44,721 bases of DNA from Prevotella sp. (GCA_017474515.1 JAFVHN010000090.1:1-44721), one strand, 5' to 3'. Positions 17,331 through 26,464 are shown, counted from the stretch's first letter. Numbers and translations are program-made. Notes: generated from the letters alone by a model not told the origin.

Positions 17331-20300
17331 AGACCAAACAGTCTTCTGAAATAATCGTTTCCCAGTTCCGGCCACGAAAAGCCTATGGACGACAACCGCT
17401 CCTGTGTGTCAGCCGCCTGCTTTTCCAACAATTTTACTGAACGCAACCACTGCTCTTTCCGGTCTGCTACCGAGGCCAAGAAGTCGAGGCTCATGCCAAG
17501 TGCCGCCTTTTCGGAAGTGGGCGGCAAAGTCGTCATCATGTCAATCAAAGTGGACATGGCGACAGGCCGTGCGCCGGCAAAACGTTCCAACAAGTCCGAC
17601 AATGGCACGAGGGGAAGTCGGCACAACGAAAAAACAGGAGCCCCGCTCTCCTCTGCCGTTGGTGAGAAAGCCTGGCTCGCAAGGAGGCAGATGGCTCGGG
17701 CGAGGCCGTCAACAGGCGAGAAATCAACCTTCAAACCTTTTATCTCTTCGGGAAACACCTTCATGGCGGCCAACAACCGCAAGGAGGCCATGAGCGCATG
17801 ATGATGAGAAGCCTTTTGGAAAATGCCGTCGGAAGCTCGCGGAGCCACCATCCCCGTGCGCACTATCTGCGCCTTTAGGCCGTGGGCAGCGGCATCGCAT
17901 ACCACCTTTTCAGCACGCTGCTTGCTATGAATATATGGATTGACAAAACCCGTTTCAACGCTCAAGGTTGAAATGAACGTCAATCCGCAACCTCTTGAGA
18001 AACAATAATCTGCAATGTTCTTGGTGCCCTTTGTGTTCGTGTCTTCAAGAGCATTCCCCGGCGCATGGAAATTGACATTGGCCGCACAATGGATGCAGTG
18101 AGTCACGGGCAGTGCATCGAGTTGAGGCAAGACGGAACTGTCGGTAATGTCGCCCTCAACCACTGTCACGTTTCGTGGCAATGACCGGCCGAAATAGTAT
18201 TGATAAACCTTCTCAAGACGTTCGCGCCCCCCCCTGCCTTCTTTGTTTCTCACCAGGCAGACAACCTTTGTTTCAGCTGTTTCTGCCAATTCTCTCAGGA
18301 TATGGCTTCCAAGGAAACCCGTGGCACCTGTAAGAAGGAATAATGGTTCGACACAAGCCCCAAGAGCCTCCTTTTTTGGGGAAGCCGCACAAACAATCGG
18401 GATTGGCCTTTCTCCCTCTGAAGACGGGGTGGCGGTTCCAAGCAACTTTGGCGTAGGACGCTGAAACACATCGCCATAGCCGACAGAGATGCCGCATTTC
18501 CTGGCTTCGGCCACCAGCTGCATCACGGTGATTGACGTGCCCCCAAGTTCAAAGAAGTCATCGTCGGGCCCCGTACCTTCCACGTCGAGCACCCGGTCGA
18601 AAAGCCGGCAAAGGGTTGCCACGTCCCCTTCGCTCGCCGTGTCTTTCGGTGACGGGGAAGGCGTTTCGCCCTTGCGCCGACCATCCGCCAAAGAGCATAA
18701 CCGCGAATAATCTATCTTGCCCGAAATCAGGCACGGCAAGGCAGACAGGTGAACGAAAGCCTGTGGCAGGGCGTACGGTGGCAACCACTGCGCCAGACTA
18801 TGGCGGATGTGGGGAAGCGGTTCCGAAGAAGAGGTGGTGTAGAAGGCTGTGACAAGGGTGTTTCCGCTCGATTGCCGAGCCACCACGGCGACATCTTTCA
18901 CCCCTTCAATCTTCATCATAAAATGCTCTGTTTCTGAAAGTTCCAGCCGGTAGCCGTTGCGTTTCACCTGCCGGTCTTCCCTTCCCACGAAGACGAGGTT
19001 GCCCTGCCGGTCCCATTTCACGAGGTCGCCCGTTCGGAACACCCTCATGCCGGTGCACGGGTCGTTCAGGAAATGGCGAGCTGTCAGTTCCTTGGCCTGC
19101 CAGTACCCCAGCGCCGTTTGCACGCCGCCCAACCACAACTCGCCCACAGCTCCCTGTGGCAGCGGTTGTCCGTCGGGGTCCATCACCCATGCCTGAATGC
19201 CCGGCAAGGGCCGCCCTATCGGTATGCTGTCACCGAGAAGTTGTTGTCCACGCGGTATTTCATAGAACGTGGCATCCACCGTACACTCCGTTGGCCCGTA
19301 GGTATTGAAGACCCTGAGGGAGGCCGGAGGACACGAATGGAGCTTTTCACCGCCCAGGCAGATATACTCCATCGACGGCGGCAGGGGCTCGTCCAGCAGC
19401 ATCAGGCCCAGGCGCGTGGTGAAACAGCCGCCCGTCACCCGGTTGTCGCGCAGGAAAACGCGCAGCCCTTCGATGTCGGTGCGCAAGGCTTTAGGAACAA
19501 TCAGCACCGTCCCTCCCACGGTGAGCGCGGGAAAAAGGTCTTCCACCGAGGCATCAAACGAGAAAGGGGAATGGCACGCTATGCGGCTGTGCTCGGTCAG
19601 CCGCCATTCTCGGGCAATGAAATGTACGAAATTGAGCAGGGCGCCCTGCCCGATGACAACACCCTTTGGTTGGCCGGAAGAGCCGGAAGTGTAGATCATA
19701 TAGGCGGGGGGCTTTAGAGATTCTAGATTTTCCAGAGATTCTAGAGATTCTAGAGGCTCTAGATTTTCTAGAGATTCTAGATTATCTAGATTTTCCAGGA
19801 AAGCCGGGGCATTCAGGATTTCGGGTTCTCCGCGGCGAGTGGTCACCACCAGCTTGGCACGGCTGTGGCCCACAATTTCCTTCATTCGCTCAGGAGGCAG
19901 CGAGGGGTCAACGGGCACGTATGCGGCGCCGATGCGCCACAACGCCAGCGCCATGACCACAAACTCCTTTTCGGCATCCATGAGCAGACAAACGAAATGC
20001 CCGGGGCGCACGCCCTGCGAGGCGAGCACGCCGGCCATCTGCCGCGACCGGTTGTCAAGGTCGGCGTAGGTAAGGCTTCCCTTTTCATCAGAGACGGCCA
20101 CCCGCTCAGGAAACCTCTGCGCCTGTTTAAGAATCATCTGGGCAACGGTCGTCGCACGGTCATAGTCAACACTCGGCCCACGCCCCAACGCCTCCAGCCT
20201 CGGCAATTCCTCGGGGGCGACAAGGCTTATCAGCGAACTGCCGGCATGGGGCGAAGCCATCATCTGCAAGGCGCACTGCCTGACCGCCCCGGCAATCATG

Positions 20301-21493
20301 GCGGCCTCGTCGGAATGGACCACGCCACTGCTGCTGATAATTCGTATCTCGTAGGCCTCGCCAGTGGTATAAACCATGCAGTCAAGCCCTTTCCTCACCC
20401 GGCCATGAGGCAGTTGCCGCCCCTCGCCCACCACGTCGCCAAGGCGTATGTTCTCAGAGATGGCATCGCCCTGGAAAGCAAAGGTGACCACGGGGCTGAC
20501 ACCCATGTCGCGACAAAAATGAGTGGAGGGATAAGCGCTGTGGCGGATGGCCCGAAAGAGTTGATGCCCAAGGTCTTGCACCATTGCCAGCGCGTTGTCG
20601 TAACCACCGGTTTCCACCACGATGGGCACGCTTTTCACGAACATCCCCCACGCATCTTTCTCCTGCCTGTTGCCACGGCCGTGATAGAGGGTGAAAAAGG
20701 CAACCCTGCGCTGCCGCAACAACTTGGCGGCGGCCAAGGCGAAGGCGGCCATGAGCAGGTTTTGCGGCGAGGTGTGCCAACCACGGCACCAACGGTCCAC
20801 TTCCGCCTTGTGGAGCGTGGCCACCTGCGTGATTTCATCCCCGATGCCGTCGTGTTCCATCCTTCCGAAACGAATGAACTCCACGTCGCGGAACATCTTG
20901 CAAAAATAGTCTTTCCCGGCCTTGTAAGCCTCGCCGCCCATCGCCCGAGCCTCCGCCACGGCCGACTCATACATTATTATATTGTCAACGCCGGGTGCAT
21001 CTTTGCCGCCCTCCTCGGCCCACGCCGCCTGAAGGTCGCGGCACAGCATGTTGCGCGAAATGGTATAGCCGTCGGCAATGGCATGGTGAAGGTCAGAAAG
21101 GAGATAATGGTGAAGGGGTGTGGTGATGATTTCAAAACGGCACAGGGGAAAAGGGCTGTCGGGAAGGAAGGGGCGCACAAAGTCGTGGCTGACATAATGG
21201 TTGAAAGCCTCCTCGCTGAGAGAACGGCGCGGCACCGCCACCTCAAGCCGCCCGTCGCAATACTGGCGCACGCCGCCGGCGCCGTCGTTGACGAAGCGCG
21301 TGAGCAACACGCGTTGCCGCCGCACCATGGTGAGCACGGCACGCCACAGCCGCTCCACATCCGTCTGAAGGGGAAAGGCCAACACCGACGGAAGGTTGAA
21401 CGTGGTGAGCGCAGGGTCCGACACCCACGACATATAGACGCCTTCCTGCGACTGCAACAACGGAAAGAGGGTGCGCTTTTCGGTCATCATCAC
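17327..21493 (-). CDS. Single-module non-ribosomal peptide synthetase, C-A-PCP-reductase
   Basis: 1,388 residues. Condensation domain ~1-420 with active-site HHAIADG (136-142). Adenylation domain ~440-930: YTSGSSGQPKG (A3, ~601), NTYGPTE (A5), RTGDLVKW (A7), GREDRQVKRNGYRLEL (A8) and SGKIDY (A10). Carrier protein: DDDFFELGGTS with phosphopantetheine Ser987. Terminal thioester reductase ~1050-1388: TGATGFLG (1055-1062), Thr1176 in STLSV and Y1187/K1191 in YIHSK. The product should leave as an aldehyde (or alcohol) by NAD(P)H reduction. A leading C domain implies a condensation with an acyl or aminoacyl donor, giving an N-acyl amino aldehyde or, with a second substrate, a dipeptide aldehyde or pyrazinone. 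No phosphopantetheinyl transferase or transporter is in the window. A 9-bp minisatellite adds ~27 residues within the A domain (566-592). Confidence 0.95.
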   Translation of the reverse strand: MMMTEKRTLFPLLQSQEGVYMSWVSDPALTTFNLPSVLAFPLQTDVERLWRAVLTMVRRQRVLLTRFVNDGAGGVRQYCDGRLEVAVPRRSLSEEAFNHYVSHDFVRPFLPDSPFPLCRFEIITTPLHHYLLSDLHHAIADGYTISRNMLCRDLQAAWAEEGGKDAPGVDNIIMYESAVAEARAMGGEAYKAGKDYFCKMFRDVEFIRFGRMEHDGIGDEITQVATLHKAEVDRWCRGWHTSPQNLLMAAFALAAAKLLRQRRVAFFTLYHGRGNRQEKDAWGMFVKSVPIVVETGGYDNALAMVQDLGHQLFRAIRHSAYPSTHFCRDMGVSPVVTFAFQGDAISENIRLGDVVGEGRQLPHGRVRKGLDCMVYTTGEAYEIRIISSSGVVHSDEAAMIAGAVRQCALQMMASPHAGSSLISLVAPEELPRLEALGRGPSVDYDRATTVAQMILKQAQRFPERVAVSDEKGSLTYADLDNRSRQMAGVLASQGVRPGHFVCLLMDAEKEFVVMALALWRIGAAYVPVDPSLPPERMKEIVGHSRAKLVVTTRRGEPEILNAPAFLENLDNLESLENLEPLESLESLENLESLKPPAYMIYTSGSSGQPKGVVIGQGALLNFVHFIAREWRLTEHSRIACHSPFSFDASVEDLFPALTVGGTVLIVPKALRTDIEGLRVFLRDNRVTGGCFTTRLGLMLLDEPLPPSMEYICLGGEKLHSCPPASLRVFNTYGPTECTVDATFYEIPRGQQLLGDSIPIGRPLPGIQAWVMDPDGQPLPQGAVGELWLGGVQTALGYWQAKELTARHFLNDPCTGMRVFRTGDLVKWDRQGNLVFVGREDRQVKRNGYRLELSETEHFMMKIEGVKDVAVVARQSSGNTLVTAFYTTSSSEPLPHIRHSLAQWLPPYALPQAFVHLSALPCLISGKIDYSRLCSLADGRRKGETPSPSPKDTASEGDVATLCRLFDRVLDVEGTGPDDDFFELGGTSITVMQLVAEARKCGISVGYGDVFQRPTPKLLGTATPSSEGERPIPIVCAASPKKEALGACVEPLFLLTGATGFLGSHILRELAETAETKVVCLVRNKEGRGGRERLEKVYQYYFGRSLPRNVTVVEGDITDSSVLPQLDALPVTHCIHCAANVNFHAPGNALEDTNTKGTKNIADYCFSRGCGLTFISTLSVETGFVNPYIHSKQRAEKVVCDAAAHGLKAQIVRTGMVAPRASDGIFQKASHHHALMASLRLLAAMKVFPEEIKGLKVDFSPVDGLARAICLLASQAFSPTAEESGAPVFSLCRLPLVPLSDLLERFAGARPVAMSTLIDMMTTLPPTSEKAALGMSLDFLASVADRKEQWLRSVKLLEKQAADTQERLSSIGFSWPELGNDYFRRLFGL
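19717..19797. repeat. 9-bp TCTAGA minisatellite inside the NRPS adenylation domain
   Basis: Nine units of 9 bp (gagattcta, gattttcca, gaggctcta and variants), 81 bp in all, in frame. On the coding (minus) strand each unit makes three residues, L-E/D-S/N/P, giving a run of nine such triplets at residues 566-592, between A2 and the YTSGSSG loop. The unit is shared with the intergenic locus at 7211-7273. Confidence 0.9.
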
Positions 21494-21554
21494 TTTTCTG
21501 CTTTCTATGGAGTTGAAATGCGGCTACGGAGGGCAGACCTCCACTTTTCCGCCG

Positions 21555-21562
21555 TAAAGGTA
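21555..21562 (-). promoter_or_regulatory. Probable -7 element of the NRPS gene
   Basis: The minus strand reads TACCTTTA, one mismatch from TAnnTTTG, 61 bases before the NRPS start. The divergent SH3 gene has its own candidate at 21668. Confidence 0.4.
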
Positions 21563-21667
21563 AGGAAAAAAAACGACTCCGGGCACAATGACGGGCGGAA
21601 AAAACGCGCGGAGCACTTTTTTATGCCATTATTTCGCGTTCATTATTCATAAATAAAAAAATATTCG

Positions 21668-21675
21668 TAACTTTA
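21668..21675 (+). promoter_or_regulatory. Probable -7 element of the SH3/SPOR protein gene
   Basis: TAACTTTA, one mismatch from TAnnTTTG, 26 bases before the ATG. No clear -33 element. Confidence 0.4.
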
Positions 21676-21701
21676 CACCGTTTTTCAAGACACACAACAA
21701 T

Positions 21702-22358
21702 ATGAAGAAAAGACAAATCCTTTTGGCAGCCATTGCCACGCTGGCGCTATGGCTGGGCGGCGGGGCAGCAGCCGGTGCCGCCACGACAGAGAACACGTTG
21801 CCCCTGGGCATGTATGAACCCACGATGAAAGGCGGTCCCGAGAAAATGGTGTTCGCGGCCTCTTCCGAAGGATATGTGAACATCCGCCAGAAACCCACCA
21901 CCAAGTCCATCCTGCTGGGCCGGCTCACCAACGGCGGCGCGGGCGCCACCTACCTGCGCACGGTGGGCGAATGGTATGAAATCGACTGCGGAGGAACAAA
22001 GGGCTACGTCAAGAGCGAATACGCCACCGTGAGAAGCGCCGACGAGGAGGTGACCGGCGTTTACTATGTGGTCATCGGCAGCGAGACGACTTTGGAACGC
22101 GCCAAGAAAGCCCTTGAGACACTGCCCGACTTCTTTATCTGCCCCATCTACAAGGCCGTCATTGGCGGCACCCCGCGCTACCGCATCTGCGAAAGCTGTT
22201 TCAGCACGCAGGAGAAAGCCGAGGCCCGCATCAAAGACATCAAGGCCATGATAGGCCGCGACGACCTGTGGGTATGGTCCACCAACGAGCCCGCCACCTG
22301 CGTGTTCTGCCCAGTGGGGCCTTCGGGCGACCCTGTCACTCCGCTTCGCGTGGAGTAA
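21702..22358 (+). CDS. Exported protein with bacterial SH3 and SPOR-like domains
   Basis: 218 residues. A Sec signal (MKKRQILLAAIATLALWLGG, cleavage near AGAA) precedes a bacterial SH3 domain at ~50-110 (GYVNIRQKPTTKSILLGRL...EWYEIDCGGTKGYVKSEY). The region ~118-185 (GVYYVVIGSETTLERAKKALETL...PRYRICESCFSTQEKAEA) has the alternating pattern of a SPOR domain. SH3b and SPOR domains bind peptidoglycan, so a periplasmic wall-associated role is likely. The C-terminal tail has two nearby Cys in CVFC. It is monocistronic: divergent from the NRPS and closed by a strong terminator. Confidence 0.85.
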   Translation: MKKRQILLAAIATLALWLGGGAAAGAATTENTLPLGMYEPTMKGGPEKMVFAASSEGYVNIRQKPTTKSILLGRLTNGGAGATYLRTVGEWYEIDCGGTKGYVKSEYATVRSADEEVTGVYYVVIGSETTLERAKKALETLPDFFICPIYKAVIGGTPRYRICESCFSTQEKAEARIKDIKAMIGRDDLWVWSTNEPATCVFCPVGPSGDPVTPLRVE

Positions 22359-22382
22359 CCTCTTGCTTCCGAAATCACACAT

Positions 22383-22419
22383 CCCTGCCGCCATCACTCA
22401 AAGGCGGCAGGGATTTTTT
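22383..22419 (+). terminator. Terminator of the SH3/SPOR gene
   Basis: A perfect 10-bp stem CCCTGCCGCC (22383-22392) / GGCGGCAGGG (22403-22412) followed by ATTTTTTG, 25 bases past the stop. Confidence 0.92.
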
Positions 22420-22450
22420 GTTTTTTCAATGCTTGTTGGAACCGACACAG

Positions 22451-22913
22451 AGGAGCCGATGCTTAGAAGTTGACGCCTATAGGAGCCGACGCTTAGAAGT
22501 TGACGCCTATAGGAGCCGACGCTTAGAAGTTGACGCCTATAGGAGCCGACGCTTAGAAGTTGACGCCTATAGGAGCCGACGCCTCCGAGCGTCGGCTCCT
22601 AAAGCGTCGGAGTAACTAAAAAAACTCTGAACAATAGTCTCAAGGAAGTCCGACGCTTGGAAGCGTCGGCTCCTAAAGCGTCGGAGTAACTAAAAAACTC
22701 CGAACAACAGTATTAAGTTACTCCGACGCTTGGAAGCGTCGGCTCCTATGGCGTCGGAGTAACTAAAAAACTCCGAACGATGGGGAAAAAAGTTACTCCG
22801 ACGCTTGGAAGCGTCGGCTCCTAATGAGCGGCGGAGTAACTAAAAAACTCCGAACGATGGGAAAAAGTTACTCCGACGCTTGGAAGCGTCGGCTCCTATG
22901 GCGTCGGCTCAAT
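22451..22913. repeat. REP-like array: 30-bp tandem repeat plus ~75-bp palindromic units
   Basis: Between 22451 and 22590 a 30-bp unit (AGGAGCCGACGCTTAGAAGT plus TGACGCCTAT) is repeated about four and a half times. From 22580 to 22910 come four palindromic units of ~70-80 bp containing GACGCTTGGAAGCGTCGGCTCCTA and a linker AGTAACTAAAAAACTCCGAAC. The palindrome GCCGACGCTTGGAAGCGTCGGC is REP-like. The frame across the 30-bp units is open only because 30 is a multiple of three; I do not call a gene. 22914-23023 holds a small palindrome (GGACATAC...GTATGTCC) and nothing else that I recognise. Confidence 0.9.
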
Positions 22914-23023
22914 TCCGGAAATAGAATTCAAAGTCTGCCCGCACCAGCACAATCGGGTGTTTTCGGACATACAGAAAGTATGTCCCTACGGAAAACAGCG
23001 AATGGCAAATTTGCCTGAACAGA

Positions 23024-23315
23024 AGGCCGGTGATAATAGCCGCCAACTTTATTATTTTTCATTTAGCGAAGCGCCATCGTTTTGTCAAGATTTTTCATAA
23101 GAAATATCACACCCCAAGAAGTTTGACCGCAAATTTCGGGGAGAAATCTTCAAGATCTCTCCCCTCAATCTTAAAGATCTCTCCTCGAAATTTGCGGTCA
23201 AACCAAATAACATTTGTAAGCCTCTGACATTCAATAACTTGGAAAACATTCGCAAAATCAAGTGGTTTTGTCAAATATTTTTACCAATTTTATCCTATCT
23301 CGTTATCCATCTTTC
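23024..23315 (+). repeat. Dispersed palindromic element, copy D
   Basis: The 83-bp core is 23121-23203. This copy runs opposite to A, B, C and E: TTTTGTCAAGATTTTTCAT lies before the core, then TGACATTCAA and TTTTGTCAAATATTTTTACC after it. It shares about 55 bases of extra left flank (GCCGCC.ACTTTAT.ATTT.TCATTTAGCGAAGCGCC) with copy F. CTCAA is at core offset 44-48. Confidence 0.87.
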
Positions 23316-23377
23316 AGCCAAAAAAAACAGGGCGGATTTACAAGCTAAACGGTCCCGTTTTCCAGATGAATTCATTT

Positions 23378-23438
23378 CAAAAAAAGGGGCGGGGAAACCG
23401 CGTGGCGGCCAACGGATGGCGCACGCGGTTTCCCCGCC
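23378..23438 (-). terminator. Terminator of the GH3 gene
   Basis: A perfect 17-bp stem GGCGGGGAAACCGCGTG (23388-23404) / CACGCGGTTTCCCCGCC (23422-23438), followed on the minus strand by CCTTTTTTT. Confidence 0.92.
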
Positions 23439-23472
23439 TAAGATGTCGGTTGCCCAAGGAAGGAACCGGCGG

Positions 23473-26406
23473 TTAGTATTTCACGGTGAAGGGCACCTGT
23501 TGCAAATCCTCGTCGCGCGACGACGTGCCGCAGAGGATGAGGTATTTGCCCGGCATGGTGGACAGCTCGTCGATGCTGGCGTCGTAGTACTCAAAAGCCT
23601 CGGCGTCGAGCTTGATGACGGCGCGCTTGGTCTCACCCGGCTGCAACGTGAGTTTCTCGAACCCGCGCAGGCTCTTGATGGGAGCATCGGGACGGTCGAG
23701 GGCTTTCACATACACCTGAACGGTCTCCTGTCCGGCCACGCGCCCGGTATTGGTGACGGGCACCACGACAACGACCGAGCCGTCTTTCTTCATGCTCTTG
23801 CGTGTCAGCTTGGGTTTGCCGCAGCGGAAAGTGGTGTACGACAGGCCGTAGCCGAAGGCGTAGAGCGGCTGGCCTTTGAAGTAGCGGTAGGTGCGGTTCT
23901 CCATGCTGTAGTCGAGGAAGTCGGGAAGGTCGGCGTCGGAGGCATAGAAGGTGACGGGCAACTTGCCAGAGGGGTTGAAACGTCCCAGCAGCACGTCGGC
24001 CAGCGCCTTGGCTCCGCCCTGTCCGGGATACCAGGCCTGCACCAGCGCGTTGTATTGCGACTCCAGCTCGCCGAAGCCCAGCGCCGAGCCCGAGCAGTTC
24101 ACGAACACCACGGGGCGACCCGTTTCGTGCATGGCCCTCAGCAGGCTCTGTTGCACGGCGGGGAGGTTGATGTCCTTCTTGTCGCCGCCCTCGCCCTCCA
24201 GGCGTGCCGATATGCCGCCGATGACGACGATGGCGTCGGCCTGACGGGCTTCGGCAGCCAGCTGGCTGAACTCGGCCTTGTTGCGCTCGCAGATGTCGGC
24301 GTTGAACATGGCGAACTGTCCCTGTCCGTGGGCATACTCAATGACCACGTCGTAGGTCTGGCCCTTGGTGACGGGGAACGACTTGTATTGCACCTCGCGT
24401 CCGAAGAACCCGCGGCGGCGGCCTTCGGGCTTGGCCTCCTCCACCACGTTGCCGTTGATGCGGAGCTGGTAGCCGTTGTCGGTGCTCACGGTGTATTTCA
24501 TCTCGCCGGTGAACGTGGCTGTGTAGCGTCCCGACACGCGAAGCGACACGCTGTCGGTGTTCACGCCCTGGGCGAAGCCCCAGGCGCCGAAGGTCGAGAA
24601 TCGCAATTCCTTATAGTAGTCTTTTACGGCGGGCTCGCCCTTCAGTTCCCTGTTGTTGAAGAACTCCACGAGCACGCCCTTGCCGTCGTTGAAGTCGGGC
24701 AGGTGGCGCACGGTGTTGTATTCGTCGGTGAGTTCACAACCCTTGCGGTAGATGACGTTGGTGTTGGGCAAGGCGTCGCGGATGCCCTGTACGAGCGAGC
24801 GCTGGTGGGCCTCGGTGGGCGTGCCGCCGTAGTTGCCGTTGAGCAGTTCCACGTCGTCGGCATTGGGTCCCACCACGAGGAGCGTCTTGATGTCTGCCGA
24901 CAGGGGCAACGTGCCGTCGTTCTTCAGCAGCACCATCGACTCGCGGGCGGCCTGCGTGGCCAGCTCGTCGTTGGCCTCACTGCTGATGACCTCGGGACCG
25001 AGGTCGGCCCAGGGCAGCAGGTCGGCGGGGTCGAACATGCCCAGCTCAAAGCGGCCGTAGAGGGTCTTGCGCAGGTGGTCGTCGAGCACGCTCTCCTTGA
25101 CAAGTCCTTTCTCGAGGGCCTCGGTGAGCACCATGAAGACCTTTCCGCACTCCAGGTCGGTGCCGTTGAGCACGGCATCTACCGATGCCTCCAGCGGGCC
25201 CTTGTGCGTCTCGTGCTGACCGCGGTTGTAGAAATTGTTGATGGCGTCGCAGTCGGTGAGCACAATGCCGTCGTAGTTCCACTTGCGGCGCAGGATGTCA
25301 ACCAGCAGGCGGTCGCTGGTGCAGCAGGGCACGCCCTCATAGCGGTTGTAGGCACACATCACCTCACGCACGTTGCCCTTCTTCACCAAGGCCTTGAAGG
25401 CCGGCAGGTAGGTTTCCCAAAGGTCGCGCATGGAAACAGAGGCGTTGTAGCTATGGCGCAAAGGCTCGGGACCGCTGTGTACGGCGTAGTGCTTGGCGCA
25501 GGCGTGGGTTTTCAGGTATTTATGGTCGTTGCCTTGCATGCCCAGCACGGTCTGCACGCCCAAAACGGCGTTCATATAGGGGTCTTCGCCACAGGTTTCC
25601 TGGCCGCGTCCCCAACGCGGGTCGCGGATGATGTTCACATTGGGACTCCAGAAAGTCAGCTCGGGGTTGCCGGGGTAATAGGTCACGCCCATGGGGACGT
25701 TGAAGATGTTGTGGTCGGAACGGTTCCAGTTGGCACGCGCCTCGTCGCTCACTGCCGAGAACACGTTATAGACGAGCTCGCCGCTGAACGCCGCCGCCAT
25801 GCCGATGGGTTGCGGGAAAACGGTATATCCGCTCTGGCGCACGCCGTGACAGGCCTCGCTCCACCAGTTGTAGGAGGGGATGCCGAGGCGGTCAACCGAC
25901 ACCGATTTGTTCATCATCAGTCCCACTTTCTCTTCGGGGGTGAGCAAAGAAATGAGGTTCTCCACACGCTCCATGTAGGTCAGGCTGGCATCCTGGAAAG
26001 GATAAACGGTGCCGGGAGCCGAGGGCTCGTCGGTCACCACGGCCTTCAGCTGAAGGGCACCCAGGGTGGCGCCGCGGTCGTCGAGGAGTTCCACACTGCG
26101 CAGGTTCTGCCCGGTCGTGGAGGGCGTGAGGCTCACCACCACCGTGGCCTTGCCGCCGGGCAACAAAGCGGTGGAGGGAAAATCGGCATGGATGCACTCG
26201 CAGCTGGTTACGGCTTTCGACACCTTGACGCTCTCGCCCGAACGGTTGGTAAACGTGAAGGTGTGGGCCACGGCTCCGCGGTCCTTGTGAATGGTGCCGA
26301 AATCCCATTCATAAGTGTCGAAAGCCACACGGCTTACCTTGGCCTGCGCATACATGGAGGCGCAGACCGTCATGGCACAAACGGCCAAAAGAATGATTCT
26401 TTTCAT
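23473..26406 (-). CDS. GH3 beta-xylosidase-like enzyme with N-terminal DUF1573 and PA14 insert
   Basis: 977 residues from the ATG at 26406, which opens a Sec signal (MKRIILLAVCAMTVCASMYAQA); the frame extends 26 codons further, but across the -7 motif. Residues ~25-125 form a DUF1573 domain (WDFGTIHKDRGAVAHTFTFTNRSG...VTSCECIHADFPS). The GH3 catalytic domain follows, with GLMMN, RDPRWGRGQETCGEDP, KHYAVHSG and GIVLTDCDAI; D385 is the expected nucleophile. The TDCxAI loop and GTDLECG are typical of GH3 beta-xylosidases. A PA14 domain interrupts the second GH3 domain (~555-695), and a fibronectin III-like domain closes the protein. Expected role: removing xylose or similar units from hemicellulose oligosaccharides in the periplasm. 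DUF1573 at the N-terminus is unusual for GH3. Confidence 0.93.
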   Translation of the reverse strand: MKRIILLAVCAMTVCASMYAQAKVSRVAFDTYEWDFGTIHKDRGAVAHTFTFTNRSGESVKVSKAVTSCECIHADFPSTALLPGGKATVVVSLTPSTTGQNLRSVELLDDRGATLGALQLKAVVTDEPSAPGTVYPFQDASLTYMERVENLISLLTPEEKVGLMMNKSVSVDRLGIPSYNWWSEACHGVRQSGYTVFPQPIGMAAAFSGELVYNVFSAVSDEARANWNRSDHNIFNVPMGVTYYPGNPELTFWSPNVNIIRDPRWGRGQETCGEDPYMNAVLGVQTVLGMQGNDHKYLKTHACAKHYAVHSGPEPLRHSYNASVSMRDLWETYLPAFKALVKKGNVREVMCAYNRYEGVPCCTSDRLLVDILRRKWNYDGIVLTDCDAINNFYNRGQHETHKGPLEASVDAVLNGTDLECGKVFMVLTEALEKGLVKESVLDDHLRKTLYGRFELGMFDPADLLPWADLGPEVISSEANDELATQAARESMVLLKNDGTLPLSADIKTLLVVGPNADDVELLNGNYGGTPTEAHQRSLVQGIRDALPNTNVIYRKGCELTDEYNTVRHLPDFNDGKGVLVEFFNNRELKGEPAVKDYYKELRFSTFGAWGFAQGVNTDSVSLRVSGRYTATFTGEMKYTVSTDNGYQLRINGNVVEEAKPEGRRRGFFGREVQYKSFPVTKGQTYDVVIEYAHGQGQFAMFNADICERNKAEFSQLAAEARQADAIVVIGGISARLEGEGGDKKDINLPAVQQSLLRAMHETGRPVVFVNCSGSALGFGELESQYNALVQAWYPGQGGAKALADVLLGRFNPSGKLPVTFYASDADLPDFLDYSMENRTYRYFKGQPLYAFGYGLSYTTFRCGKPKLTRKSMKKDGSVVVVVPVTNTGRVAGQETVQVYVKALDRPDAPIKSLRGFEKLTLQPGETKRAVIKLDAEAFEYYDASIDELSTMPGKYLILCGTSSRDEDLQQVPFTVKY

Positions 26407-26456
26407 TGTTAGATGATTATTGATGCGTAATTTTACCTGTGAATAGTTGATGAGGG

Positions 26457-26464
26457 CAAAATTA
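26457..26464 (-). promoter_or_regulatory. -7 promoter element of the GH3 gene
   Basis: The minus strand reads TAATTTTG, matching TAnnTTTG, 50 bases before the start. It lies inside the longer open frame and so argues for the downstream ATG. Confidence 0.6.

Noticed and set aside
22451-22615. CRISPR array at the 30-bp tandem repeats
   Set aside because: The units are directly adjacent with no unique spacers, and no cas gene is present; it is a tandem repeat derived from the REP-like palindrome.
22268-22615. 115-codon ORF with repeated LEVDAYRSRR
   Set aside because: It overlaps the end of the SH3/SPOR gene in another frame, runs through its terminator, and is open only because the repeat period is 30.
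23030-23227. 65-codon ORF in copy D with a similar ORF in copy F (43662-43859)
   Set aside because: The frames are alike because the DNA repeat is alike; copies A and E are open in a different frame on the other strand. I treat it as non-coding, but a synonymous-bias test would be worthwhile.
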